Shown: positions 26,899 to 36,209, counted from the stretch's first letter. The stretch: 64,000 nucleotides of DNA from CBDHHC01 sp965263345 (GCA_965263345.1 CBDHHC010000024.1:806001-870000); one strand, 5' to 3'. The notes: generated by a model from the sequence alone, not told the origin. Program-made: numbers and translations.

Positions 26899-28278
26899 AT
26901 GGTCAATAATCGTAGCCCTAAAAACAACCGTTATCAGGTTGAGCAAAAAGCAAAAACAAAAGCTTTGGTGATCGCACCAAAGTTTACTGAGGCCTATTAT
27001 AAATCTCAACAGAACACCTCTGCTGGGAAGGCTCAAGTTATATCAAATCAAACGAGTACAAGTCGAACAAGCGAAGCCCGTCTTGAAGAAGCTGTGGGCT
27101 TAGCCAAAGCGATTGATTTAGAGATTATCTCAGATCAATTAATCTCTATAAAACAAATAAAGCCCTCAACTTTCTTTGGTCCAGGAAAGGTTGAAGAACT
27201 CTCCGAGTTTATCAAAATACAAAATATTGAACTCTGTATTGTTGATCATGCTCTGACGCCAGTACAACAAAGAAACCTGGAACAAACTCTTAAAGTCAAA
27301 GTACTTGATCGAACCGGTTTGATCCTGGAAATCTTTGGCAAACGAGCAAATACCAAAGAAGGTCGTTTACAGGTCGAATTAGCTCATTTGGAGTACCAAC
27401 GAAGTCGACTGGTAAGATCATGGACACACTTGGAACGCCAGCGTGGTGGTTTTGGTTTCCTTGGCGGTCCAGGTGAAACCCAAATTGAGGCAGATCGTCG
27501 TCAATTACAAGGTCGTATCGAAGCAATCCGTAAGGATCTTGAAGGTGTCAAAAAAACCCGTCAACTTCACCGCAAAGGTCGTAAACGCGTCCCCTTCCCT
27601 GTTGTTGCTCTGGTTGGGTATACCAACGCAGGAAAATCAACACTGTTCAATAAACTAACCGGCGCAGAAGTTTTTGCCCAAGACCTTCTCTTCGCAACTC
27701 TAGATCCTACTATGCGGGAAATCCTTCTACCAAGTGGGATGAAAGTCATTCTTTCTGATACAGTTGGGTTTATCTCTGACCTGCCAACACATCTAATCGC
27801 AGCCTTCAGGGCCACATTAGAAGAAGTACTCGAAGCCGATATCATTCTTCATGTCAGAGATATCAGCCATCAAGACTCCCAAGCCCAAGAAGAAGACGTC
27901 AATCAAATTCTAAAAGACTTAGGTGTTGACCACGAAGATGCCGAAGCAAATATCATTTATGTCTGGAACAAGGTCGATGTGTTAGATCAAGAAATGCTTG
28001 AACATACCACCTATAATGCCCAGCGCTCCAACACACCTGTCGCCATGATTTCAGCAACAACAGGAACAGGCATGGACAGCCTTCTAGAAAAGATTGAAGA
28101 CACCTTACAATCCCAACATCAGGTAAAATCCATCACCCTGGAACCATCCCAGGGTGTGCTCATGAATTGGCTTTATGAAAACACCGAAATCCTAGACCGC
28201 AAACATCTTGAATGCGGCGCCATAAATTTTGAGGTCCGCCTCTCAGCAGAAAACTCTGCAAGATTAGAAAAAAATTGA
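26899..28278 (+). CDS. hflX: GTPase HflX
   Basis: A 459-aa ribosome-associated GTPase that can split stalled ribosomes. The HflX glycine-rich linker GFLGGPGETQIEADRR lies at about 191-206. G-domain motifs: GYTNAGKSTLFNKL (G1), DTVGFISDLP (G3) and NKVD (G4). The N-terminal HflX domain carries FFGPGKVEEL. In relatives mazG often follows; here the next sequence is a broken acyltransferase on the opposite strand. Confidence 0.95.
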   Translation: MVNNRSPKNNRYQVEQKAKTKALVIAPKFTEAYYKSQQNTSAGKAQVISNQTSTSRTSEARLEEAVGLAKAIDLEIISDQLISIKQIKPSTFFGPGKVEELSEFIKIQNIELCIVDHALTPVQQRNLEQTLKVKVLDRTGLILEIFGKRANTKEGRLQVELAHLEYQRSRLVRSWTHLERQRGGFGFLGGPGETQIEADRRQLQGRIEAIRKDLEGVKKTRQLHRKGRKRVPFPVVALVGYTNAGKSTLFNKLTGAEVFAQDLLFATLDPTMREILLPSGMKVILSDTVGFISDLPTHLIAAFRATLEEVLEADIILHVRDISHQDSQAQEEDVNQILKDLGVDHEDAEANIIYVWNKVDVLDQEMLEHTTYNAQRSNTPVAMISATTGTGMDSLLEKIEDTLQSQHQVKSITLEPSQGVLMNWLYENTEILDRKHLECGAINFEVRLSAENSARLEKN

Positions 28279-30113
28279 GATATAGATTGACGAATATCAA
28301 TTATGTTCTGAGACAATTGCCCACTTATTCGTCTTGCGACTTCTAAAGATCCTTCATATGTTAAATGACCATAATCCAATGTAATTGCTTTAACGTTCTA
28401 CTCATTTTTATCGCATCGGCATAATAACACCAATTTTCTGAATTCTCTTTTCAAGATCTCATCAATTTTTTTCTGTTTTTTCTTTCTGTTTACGTCAACA
28501 AACCCACGGTACAATGCATACTGACTAATTGCTATAAGCCTTGGAAGAGGCTGCTTATACTCAACAATGGGTCCTAACACGACAACCCTTTTTGTTACTT
28601 TTGCCAGCATTTTTGCCGTGGTCAGCAAGTTTTGTATATGCTTTTTATTCCATCTTGCAGCAAGGACAATCCCTGACAAACGATTGTTCTGCAAATAATC
28701 ATCAAATATAAAATCCGTTAACTGTCTACATCTTTGATTAATAAGAAATTTCTTCTCTAAAAGTGGCATACACCCTGCACCCGTAGCCTGTAAAAAATGA
28801 ATGTCCTTATTGTTCTCATTTAATGCAAACCATATATGAGCGGCATGGCTATCTCCAAATAAAAGATAGTTTTTCTTTTTGTTATCTTTTTTCAAACACT
28901 CATTTTGTGAGAATTCACTAATATCATTACGAGTGTAAACAAAACAAGAATCAGGCCTCCAATAATGTGTTTTTTCAAAATATTTAAGGTACCCAAGCAT
29001 AAGGTTACTGATTTATTTTCATTCCAGATATAACTACTAAATGTATTCAAAGAATTAGATGCAATCACCAAGACAATTGTAGTACAAAATCCAAGCATTA
29101 CTGTTTTGCGCGATGTGAATTGAAATGTCTGATTTCTAAACGGAGCTTCAATATACTTCCAGGATAAAACAGCGAGGCTGAACAAAATCAAAACAACTCT
29201 AATCAACATAGAAAAGTCTGAAAAATTATTTTTGTATATTACTAATACTGGCCAGTGCCATAAATAAAAGGAATAGGACACTAACCCTACAAACCGTAAT
29301 TTCTCATTTGAAAAAAACTTTGAAACATAGGTCTCAATCGGTTGCAGAATAAATAACCTGCTTAAGCACGGAACTATAGCTAGAAAACCTGGAAAATGAT
29401 TTTTAGGCGTAAAAATAGTAATGCTACAAATAAGCATAACAAACCCAATAACCCCAAAAATTTCTGCCACCTTTTGCGACTTAATCGAAGGTATTTTCCC
29501 TATAGCTAACAATGATCCAACAAGTAACTCCCAGGCCCTAAAAGGTAATAAATAAAATGCAGCATCCTTATCTATATTTAAAATCCATATACCGGAAATC
29601 AAACTGGCTATCATTATAAGCAGCATTGAAGCGACCATGAAATGTTCCGACTTTATATAAAATCAAAAGAATGACTGGAAAAAATATATAAAATTGTTCT
29701 TCGACTGAAAGTGACCATGTATGCAAAAGAGGGTTTTGCTCAAGTTCTGGACCAAAATACCCTCCTAATGTATAAAAATATATATTCGACGAAAAAAATA
29801 ACGATGCTAAAAGTCCATTATTAATAAAGCTTACATCTGAGGACAACGGCACAGGCAGGGCATATAAAAGAACGAAAAAATACAGGCAAAACAGCGCAGG
29901 AAAAATACGCCTGATGCGTCGGTTATAAAAATTATAAAACGTTTTGGCTAAATCATTGTATATAATTTTCGTAATTAAAAAACCTGATATTACAAAAAAT
30001 ATATCAACGCCAACAAAACCACCTCTGGCAAGATCCTTAATATCAAAATGAAACAGAACAACTGCTATAACAGCAAGGGCTCTTAACCCATCAATATCTT
30101 TTCTATATTGCAT
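28279..30113 (-). pseudogene. SGNH-type acyltransferase (OafA/YrhL-like), broken by two frameshifts and a stop
   Basis: Read on the minus strand, a normal acyltransferase-3 N-terminus (YRKDIDGLRALAVIAVVLFHF, then GVDIFFVISGFLI and LLHTWSLSVEEQFYIFFPV) runs from 30113 to about 29640. The frame then shifts by one base and continues as membrane helices to about 29005. It shifts back and enters an SGNH domain (YLLFGDSHAAHIW; LAARWN). A TAG at 28398-28400 interrupts the same frame just before DYGHLTYEGS, the C-terminal catalytic Asp/His block. The true end is unclear and would be near or inside the antisense end of hflX. Such enzymes O-acylate surface polysaccharide. Two frameshifts could be sequencing errors, but the in-frame TAG supports real decay. 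Confidence 0.85.
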
Positions 30114-30305
30114 TTTTATTATTTTTCTTTTTATAAATTTACTTGCCTACCCTAAGTTGCAGGTAAACAAAAAATAACATTAAAAATACACAAACGACTG
30201 TTCTATATTACGAAAGCCAGAAATTTTGCGCTCTAATATGATTTTTAATCGCAAGACATAACCCTGTCCTATGAAAATTGTGGATTCACTGTTAAAAACA
30301 AAAAC

Positions 30306-30446
30306 TCATAAAAAACGCTGGTATTCCTTAATATTCTTAAGCCTGGTCAAAAAATATTTCCATAATCTCATCAATTGTATTGGATCAAAATCTTTGGTTG
30401 CAAACAAACCTTCATCACACATTAGAAGTTCAACCCAGCCTGCTCT
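30306..30446 (-). pseudogene. C-terminal gene fragment, unidentified
   Basis: A 46-codon frame with coding-like composition (GWVELLMCDEGLFATKDFDP, then LWKYFLTRLKNIKEY) but no start region: an in-frame TAA lies directly upstream. It sits between two broken genes. It may be the tail of a transferase-like gene; I cannot name it. Confidence 0.3.
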
Positions 30447-30497
30447 TTAACATAAATAAAATACCATTATGATCTCAAAAAATAAAAGGACATTAAA

Positions 30498-30872
30498 ATG
30501 CTCTATCCAATGTTTGCTTTCGTTCTACTCATTTTTATCATCCATAATCACCCTGACAACACGCAATCCAGCGTTATGAAGCATGAAGTCAAACGAAGTT
30601 ATTATCGACTGATGCGAGTCCAGAACAGGTCATCAAAACAACACGAGTCTATAACAATTTATTTGAAATACCAATGTTGTTCTTTGCTGTGGGAATATTA
30701 TATGTTGCATTGTAATATTGAAAGCCAGTTTGCCGTTATCATGGCGTGGCTCTTTGTCGTTTTCCGCGCGCTTCAAGCCACGATCCATCTAACATATAAC
30801 AATGTTATGCATCGAATGTATATGTTTTGGCTTGCAAACTGGATTAATTTTGTAATTATGAAAAGCATATAA
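30498..30872 (+). pseudogene. MAPEG family membrane protein, frameshifted
   Basis: The gene begins well, with AAAAGGACATTAAA before ATG and MLYPMFAFVLLIFII. After about SYYRLM the family sequence continues in another frame (DASPEQVIKTTRVYNNLFEI, then PMLFFAVGILYVAL), and returns to the first frame at about NIESQFAVIMAWLFVVFRAL and the end TYNNVMHRMYMFWLANWINF. Those blocks, including NNLFEIP, are diagnostic of the MAPEG membrane family. At least two frame changes are needed, so it is probably dead. The uninterrupted 124-codon frame is therefore a mix of real and out-of-frame residues. Confidence 0.8.
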
Positions 30873-31011
30873 AGATCATAACTCCTTAAATATATTAAGA
30901 AATTTTAAAGCAAAGATTTGCCTATTCTGTTTGACTATTGCTGACGTTTTTTATAGCGTCCAATTAGTAAACTAGAAGAAAATAAATCTATGAATTCAAA
31001 ATAGGATATCT

Positions 31012-31821
31012 ATGAGAAAATTCGTTGCCCAACATAGGCAAAACCCTTTCTTTCGTCTGCTCGCAAGACAAAGTTATAACTACTTACGTAGGTTTGAGAA
31101 TCGAGACTATAAATTTGAACGCAATGGCGAGCATTGGCTCTTAAAAAAATGCGCCTCTTTTAATTTTAAAATTATATTCGATGTTGGTTGCAATATTGGT
31201 AATTGGACAACAATCGCAAAAAAAGAAATACCAAGTGCAGAATTTCATAGCTTTGAAATTAATAAACCTGTTTTTGATCAAGCTAAAGAAAGACTCTCAA
31301 AGTACCCGGATATTCACCTTAATAATTTTGGATTATCAGATCAAAATACAAAACAGACGGCTTTTATTCACTCACAAAATTCAGGACGAACAACAATCAT
31401 TCCCCCTGAATTTAAAAATTCATTAGATGCATCTTACCAGACAACATTCGAAGCAGAACTTAAATCTGGTGACACATATGTTACTCAAAAACAGATTAAG
31501 AATATTGATTTTTTAAAAATTGACACTGAAGGAAATGATCCATTTGTCCTTAAAGGACTAAAAGAGACTTTAAAAGCCGAGAAAATAAAGCTAATCCAAT
31601 TTGAATATGGTATGGCCAATATAAAAACAAAATTTCTTTTACATGACTTTTATGAACTCTTAGAACATTATGCTATTGGCAAACTATATCCAAAAGGCGT
31701 TGCTTTTAAAGAGTATGAATTTCAAGATGAGAATTTTTGGGGGCCAAACTATGTAGCCGTTCATAAGGATTATCAAAATATCATTGATGCTCTTTATGAA
31801 AAACCGATAAAACTATTTTAA
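31012..31821 (+). CDS. FkbM family methyltransferase
   Basis: A 269-aa SAM-dependent methyltransferase. Motif I is IIFDVGCNIGNWTTIAKKE near residues 54-72, with the acidic FHSFEIN at about 81-87. The family-typical block NIDFLKIDTEGNDPFVLKG follows, then IQFEYG. FkbM enzymes O-methylate sugars or small molecules, often in surface-glycan loci. AGGA precedes the ATG. It stands alone, flanked by broken genes, so its partners may have been lost. Confidence 0.85.
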   Translation: MRKFVAQHRQNPFFRLLARQSYNYLRRFENRDYKFERNGEHWLLKKCASFNFKIIFDVGCNIGNWTTIAKKEIPSAEFHSFEINKPVFDQAKERLSKYPDIHLNNFGLSDQNTKQTAFIHSQNSGRTTIIPPEFKNSLDASYQTTFEAELKSGDTYVTQKQIKNIDFLKIDTEGNDPFVLKGLKETLKAEKIKLIQFEYGMANIKTKFLLHDFYELLEHYAIGKLYPKGVAFKEYEFQDENFWGPNYVAVHKDYQNIIDALYEKPIKLF

Positions 31822-31908
31822 GATCGACAAAAAGCCAAAAACCAATTTTTCCTGGAATTCTCTCGATTATGCCATAACTATAGCAAACTACCGTCACGGT
31901 GTCAAGGC

Positions 31909-31927
31909 TTTTTTTCCTAGGAAAAAA
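31909..31927. terminator. T6-CCTAGG-A6 palindrome between convergent genes
   Basis: A perfect 18-base palindrome lies between the convergent ends of the FkbM gene and the SOUL gene. It may be a bidirectional termination signal; the stem is mostly A-T so this is tentative. Confidence 0.3.
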
Positions 31928-31956
31928 TATCTTGTCTATTTATAGTCAACAAAGAG

Positions 31957-32599
31957 TTAAATCACCGGGCCCTCAACCTCAATCCAGACTTCATTTCGAA
32001 TAAGAGGAGGAAATGTAAACGGCGGATTATACCCCGCAAAATATGGTTGTGAGATAATTTTAACCCCATCTTCAACCAATTTCTGTTTCAATACCTCAGC
32101 ATTGTCCCCAAACCGTCTTTCAGACTGTGACCACGAATAAGACAACACAGCAATCATACGTGCTGGCATTTGTTTAATCCGAATACGCTTATCATTCGGC
32201 TCTGGCAGCGTCTCAAGCGTATACCGACCAGGCATCACAAAAGACATCACATCTTTTGCATTCCCGCTCAATAAACACAGGCGCTGTCATACCAATATCT
32301 TCAGCTTTCCCCTTGTTATCTGTCACCACAGGTGCCGTCATCTTAATCTGACTTTTGGTCTGATTGTCCCCAAAAATATATTTCGCCAATACAGGAAACG
32401 CCGCATCCGTACTGGTCATATCAACCTCAGCAATCAAATAAGGCTCATATCGTCGGATTTCATAAGTTTCTGTCCTCTTAACAACCTGATATTTAGGCTC
32501 TTCAATATCCCAAACCACATAAAGGCTCGCCCCAATCCATCCAATCAGACCAACCAAAGCAATTCCAAAACCCCAAACCAAAATCGTCGAAATATTCAT
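31957..32599 (-). pseudogene. SOUL family heme-binding protein, one frameshift
   Basis: A membrane-anchored SOUL/HEBP-type gene. AAGGA lies 7 bases before the ATG at 32599, which starts an N-terminal helix (GFGIALVGLIGWIGASLYVV). Then come YEIRRYEPYLIAEVDMTSTD and MTAPVV / IGMTAPVF, the hallmark TAPV motif. At about 32270 the frame changes, and the family sequence resumes as MSFVMPGRYTLETLPEPND and ends in NPPFTFPPLIRNEVWIEVEG. A single lost base within the reading FIE-SGNAKD explains it. Either the gene is recently inactivated or this base is a sequencing error. Confidence 0.8.
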
Positions 32600-32813
32600 A
32601 AACTTTTCCTTTTTAATTTTATACGTAGGCAAAGAGAAGGTGGATTAACCTTACTCAAATCTGAAGACGACAATGGCACAATCTCTTTCTTCCTCCTTGA
32701 GGGGGGAAGGTCCCTTGCAAAGAAAGGGAGATGGGGGTGAAAACAAAATTAAATTGAACCTTTCTCCTTCCCTTAACGACAGACCCACCACAATCAAATC
32801 GTAAGGAAGAAAA

Positions 32814-33254
32814 ATGTTAACTAAAAAAATGCTATTCGCAGCCAGCATGGCCCTGTTCGCAGTCTCAGTATCAGCACAAGCCAAAGGCCTGCCAGACCTC
32901 ACTCCAAAATTTAACGTAAACAATGGCGTGGTCAAAGTCGCAAATATCGGCGCATCAACATCAAAACGCGTCTATGTCACCATCCGTTGCAAAAGAATAG
33001 GCGGCGGCTCCTGCCCAGATCCAAACCCAGCACTTGCAGCCCCCTACGAAAACCCACTCTTCCCAAACCGCGCCACAGTCAAAGTCCCACGCCTAAAACC
33101 AGGCCAAAGCTTTACCCATAAACTAAAATTTTTCAGCAACCTAAAATTCCGAAAAGGCAAATACCGCTTCTTCGTAAAAGCCGACGCAAGCAACATCCAG
33201 CCCGAGTCCAATGAAGGGAATAACAATAAGGTATATGTGAAATCGGTTCCTTAA
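32814..33254 (+). CDS. exported CARDB-like domain protein
   Basis: A 146-aa secreted protein. A signal peptide ends near SVSAQAKG. The mature part is one beta-sandwich domain: LPDLTPKFNVNNGVVKVANI, later RLKPGQSFTHKLKF and ADASNIQPESNEGNNNKVYV, the N-E-G-N-N pattern of CARDB/Ig-like adhesion modules. A Cys pair (RCKR and SCPD) may be linked. AAGGA precedes the ATG. No partner gene is adjacent. Base composition is noticeably more GC-rich than neighbours. Confidence 0.7.
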   Translation: MLTKKMLFAASMALFAVSVSAQAKGLPDLTPKFNVNNGVVKVANIGASTSKRVYVTIRCKRIGGGSCPDPNPALAAPYENPLFPNRATVKVPRLKPGQSFTHKLKFFSNLKFRKGKYRFFVKADASNIQPESNEGNNNKVYVKSVP

Positions 33255-33264
33255 GCTTGCAGTT

Positions 33265-33437
33265 TAGCACCCCCCTTTCTGCCCCTGCAAGACGCAAAGC
33301 TTGTGGGGGAAGTACGCTCGCAAAGCGGGTGGGTAGGGGGAGCAACCTATCGTCAAGCACAGAGCCTGCCGCATTAAACCCCATCCCCTTGTCTTGCAAG
33401 TAATCCAATGGACGTCCCCCCTTTACAATTCAGGGAA
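33265..33437. repeat. degenerate dispersed repeat, copy A
   Basis: This stretch shares blocks with 33746-33923: a C-rich start (TAGCAC then CCCTTTCTGCCC), the block GGGGAAGTACGC-CGC-AAGCGGGTGGGTAGGGG, and CCCCTTGTCTTGCAAG-AATCCAA. The two copies are in the same orientation, with insertions and deletions between blocks. The high GC contrasts with the surrounding DNA. Minus-strand frames through it read LPLPTRFA, which is repeat translation rather than a protein. Confidence 0.7.
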
Positions 33438-33559
33438 GAAAAGTGCCACATTCCTTCAGCCCCCCCTCTTCCCAAAAACCAATTGAACCTTCTCCTCCGC
33501 CACAACGACAGAACCATTAACACTTATCGCAACATTAAATTTTACATGAGGCAAGTCTG

Positions 33560-33727
33560 ATGAAAGATGAATTTACATGGTGTCCTGAAAAACCATATTT
33601 GACATTGATATCAAAATGGGTACGTAACACAGCATTGCTCGTCCTAGCGTTCACCCTGCTGACACTAAGCATTACACAGACACGTGCAGATAGCATCATG
33701 TCATTGGCTTATGCATGGATGAGATGA
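33560..33727 (+). CDS. 55-aa putative small membrane or exported protein
   Basis: ATG at 33560 has GAGG 9 bases upstream. The product starts MKDEFTWCPEKPYLTLISKW, followed by one hydrophobic helix (NTALLVLAFTLLTLSI) and a short tail TQTRADSIMSLAYAWMR. This could be a single-pass small protein or a truncated exported one. It sits exactly between the two repeat copies. No family is recognised. Confidence 0.4.
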   Translation: MKDEFTWCPEKPYLTLISKWVRNTALLVLAFTLLTLSITQTRADSIMSLAYAWMR

Positions 33728-33745
33728 GTATCTCCTAACGCGAGT

Positions 33746-33923
33746 ATAGCACACCCTCTTTCTGCCCCCGCAAGCTTGAGGGGGGAAGTACGCCCGCGAA
33801 GCGGGTGGGTAGGGGCAAACCACCACAAAACAGGCTGCATTTATCCCCGCCCATAACCCCTTGTCTTGCAAGCAATCCAAGGGACTTGACCCCGCATATT
33901 ATCTGCAATCTGGGGAAGAAAAA
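33746..33923. repeat. degenerate dispersed repeat, copy B
   Basis: Second copy of the repeat described at 33265-33437, same orientation, diverged by substitutions and small indels. Related repeats might occur elsewhere in the genome; a shorter similar G-rich stretch (GAGGGGGGAAGG) is at about 32700. Confidence 0.7.
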
Positions 33924-34031
33924 GACCGTCTGTAAATGTACAAAGCCTATACGCAAGATCTCTTAACCGCTGGTCGGGATAAATATTCATCCGACTTCAC
34001 ATATAAATCATGCAGTATTTGCAATTCGTAG

Positions 34032-34060
34032 GGTGCGTTAGGCAAAGCCTGTAACGCACC
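34032..34060. repeat. palindromic repeat GGTGCGTTA...TAACGCACC
   Basis: A 9-bp inverted repeat with an inner GGC-AAA-GCC hairpin. The same element, inverted and lightly diverged, lies at 48188-48212. It behaves like a dispersed intergenic palindrome; function unknown. Confidence 0.75.
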
Positions 34061-34247
34061 GTTGGATATGTGATTAGTATTACGCTTGAACTAACGCACC
34101 CTATCCGCCTTCACCGGGACAGTTCTTGATAATATTCTCACCAAGTATCATGCTGGTAGTGTTTTAACCTTCCCTTTTCGATAAATTTATAGAATTGTAA
34201 GGCTTTGAACTAGTTCAGGCTTTCAATATCAGACCTGCTTAAGGTAA

Positions 34248-34611
34248 TTATTCTTTAAAATCATAAATATCAACATCCAGTCTAGCACCAATTTGATAAA
34301 TAAATTCAATGAAGTCACGTTGAAATATCAATGCTGGGAAAGGTCCATTATGATGTGCTACAATAATTGTTAGAATTATCTTTGATTCTCTTAGATATTT
34401 CGCTTATGATAGCTTCCTTACCACAGAACTCTTTTTAAAATTTTCCCAATGCTCACTCTAACTCTGAGTCCCAATTAGAAGCTCTTAGATCTATATGAAA
34501 CCAGGTTTTGCCTCGGGATAACTCTTATCAGGATGCTCCTTTCGAACGGACTTTTGGCTACACGATGAGGTTTTAAATACCAATCAATTTACCAATATCG
34601 CTAGGAGTATC
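34248..34611 (-). pseudogene. eroded DUF4279-like gene
   Basis: Translated on the minus strand, this region gives DTPSDIGKLIGI, stop, NLIV, stop, PKVRSKGAS, two stops, ELSRGKTWFHIDLRASNWDS, stop, ALGKF, stop, KEFCGKEAIISEISKR, then a frame change and ILTIIVAHHNGPFPALIFQR followed by QIGARLDVDIYDFKE and a stop. The pattern of a G-x-W segment, a helical middle and a terminal GA-LD-DIY motif resembles DUF4279 (immunity-like) proteins. At least five stops and one frameshift mean it is a relic. The upstream limit is uncertain. Confidence 0.6.
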
Positions 34612-34872
34612 TAGGAAATGATGAAATCCCAAGAGCAAGCTTGAACTTTATAATGGAATAAAACATAGTATTAATTTATTCATAACTTAGCTTCCCGTTC
34701 TTCCCTATCAAATCCTTTATATGGCCAGTGTAAATATACCTCATTATCACTGAAAAAATAATAATTAAAAAATACGCCTTATCTTACAAAATTATTCTCT
34801 ACTCCGACTTACTCTCGCCAAATTACCCCGCAATATTGCACGTTAAATAACAAAAACAGGCGGGGGCAAATC
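34612..34872. other. intergenic region upstream of the membrane protein
   Basis: About 260 AT-rich bases with no gene seen. It presumably contains the promoter for the gene at 34873. Confidence 0.4.
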
Positions 34873-35526
34873 ATGAGCACAAATCTCGAAGTTCTGGCAG
34901 ATCATTATCAAAAAACCTTTGAACTCACACATAAATATTGGGACCAGCGCAACCGCACCTTCTTGATCCTCATAGCTGTTGTCGCAAGCGCCGCCCTGCT
35001 CACCTTGCACCCTGATGGCTCCAATCAGATCATCACAAAACTGCTCTTGTCTTATGTTGAAGCCGGCAATGATCCGTTTTTTGTCAAATCCGTCACCCAG
35101 TTCCTCCCAGCCCTGATCCAGATCATCTTCCTGATTGTCATCCTCTATCTGATGGTCGGCCTATATCACCGCACCGTCGCCATCATCCGCAACTACCGCT
35201 ACCTCAACCATATTGAAGAAGAAATCCGTAAAAACCTCTCCTTGTCGGAAGACAGTTATGTCTTTACCCGTGAAGGAAAATTCTATTTCGAAAACAAAGG
35301 CCGGTTTTCCTGGGCTATCAAATACAGCTATATGTTTATGCTGGGTGGCTTTCTGGGATTATTCTACATTCTGACCCTTATTCAGGATATCAAACAACTC
35401 AGTCCCCTGCTCATCGTTGATATCCTAGCAGCCATCCCGACATTCTTTTTCTTTATCGCTTATGTTGTCCCAAGCTTAAGAGCAGATCGCAAAATATCAT
35501 CAGCCTTAGAAGACGCACTAAAATAA
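34873..35526 (+). CDS. four-helix membrane protein of unknown function
   Basis: A 217-aa protein with two pairs of hydrophobic helices (about 29-45 and 78-98; about 148-170 and 178-198). It has a soluble middle section (IEEEIRKNLSLSEDSYVFTR) and a short charged C-terminus. The N-terminal HYQKTFELTHKYWDQRNRTF before helix 1 loosely recalls SLATT-type membrane effectors, but I would not assign that family. GGCGGGGG precedes the start. Codon choice is clearly more GC-rich than in most of the window, suggesting recent arrival. It stands alone. Confidence 0.7.
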   Translation: MSTNLEVLADHYQKTFELTHKYWDQRNRTFLILIAVVASAALLTLHPDGSNQIITKLLLSYVEAGNDPFFVKSVTQFLPALIQIIFLIVILYLMVGLYHRTVAIIRNYRYLNHIEEEIRKNLSLSEDSYVFTREGKFYFENKGRFSWAIKYSYMFMLGGFLGLFYILTLIQDIKQLSPLLIVDILAAIPTFFFFIAYVVPSLRADRKISSALEDALK

Positions 35527-35660
35527 AAAAGCCTAAAAAACATTTTTTTTTAATGAAACACACTTTTGTGATACGCGTCACTACAGTAAGGCAAAAACAT
35601 CTCTATTTCCTGGTTACACAACAACACTGGTTGTGAGTTTTTAACAAAAGGAAATTTGAT

Positions 35661-36002
35661 ATGATTAAAAAATTAATGCTTGCGATTGCTCTGGTTTTAT
35701 TTGCAGCCGCTCCAATGGTTTCAAATGCAGATGCGGGTGGTAAAAGACACTTCCATGGTAAGAAATTCCACGGAAAGAAATTCTATGGCAAAAAGTTCTT
35801 CCACAAAAAACGCTACTATGGTGGAAGACACTGGGGGTATAAAAAATACTATGGCTCCCGTTACTACAAGCACGGTTATGGCTATGGTCACGGCTACAAA
35901 GGCTGCTGGAAATTCAAAAGAAATTACCACGCAACTGGAAACAAATACTGGTGGAAAAAATATAAGCGTTGCCTCCACGGAAAAGCATACTACTGGAGAT
36001 AA
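35661..36002 (+). CDS. secreted Lys/His/Tyr/Gly-rich basic protein
   Basis: A 113-aa protein. The signal peptide ends near SNADAGG. The mature part is low complexity: repeats of FHGKKFHGKKFYGKKF, then a Tyr/Gly/His run (YYKHGYGYGHGYKG) and a C-terminal part with two Cys and several Trp. It could bind metal ions or polyanions at the cell surface; this is inference from composition only. AAAAGGAAA precedes the ATG, and a strong terminator follows at 36048. A 115-codon frame overlapping in another frame (35680-36027) is rejected. Confidence 0.7.
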   Translation: MIKKLMLAIALVLFAAAPMVSNADAGGKRHFHGKKFHGKKFYGKKFFHKKRYYGGRHWGYKKYYGSRYYKHGYGYGHGYKGCWKFKRNYHATGNKYWWKKYKRCLHGKAYYWR

Positions 36003-36047
36003 GAACCCCAACCGATATTTCCGATAGAAATCAAAGACTTCACAACT

Positions 36048-36081
36048 CACCTCCTTAATATTAAGGGGGTGTTTTGTTTTT
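36048..36081 (+). terminator. rho-independent terminator
   Basis: A 12-bp stem (CACCTCCTTAAT / ATTAAGGGGGTG, one G-U) with virtually no extra loop, followed by TTTTGTTTTT. It ends the transcript of the basic secreted protein. Confidence 0.85.
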
Positions 36082-36209
36082 ATTCATATAAATTATTTTA
36101 ACAATTCCCCATAAAGCTGTATTTTTAAGGGAATAAATGAACGCAATATTGTGTAATCTATGCATTATGGATGTGCTGCAAAAATACTCAAAAATTAAGG
36201 GATGACGTC

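Noticed and set aside
28892..29638. A complete acyltransferase as an independent gene
   Set aside because: It lacks the N-terminal family motifs, which lie in another frame just upstream; it is the middle segment of the broken gene.
33133..33956. Minus-strand frames reading LPLPTRFA
   Set aside because: They are translations of the dispersed repeat copies and antisense to the CARDB gene, not conserved proteins.
35680..36027. 115-codon frame overlapping the Lys/His-rich protein
   Set aside because: It shares the same bases in another frame; the frame with signal peptide and ribosome binding site is preferred.
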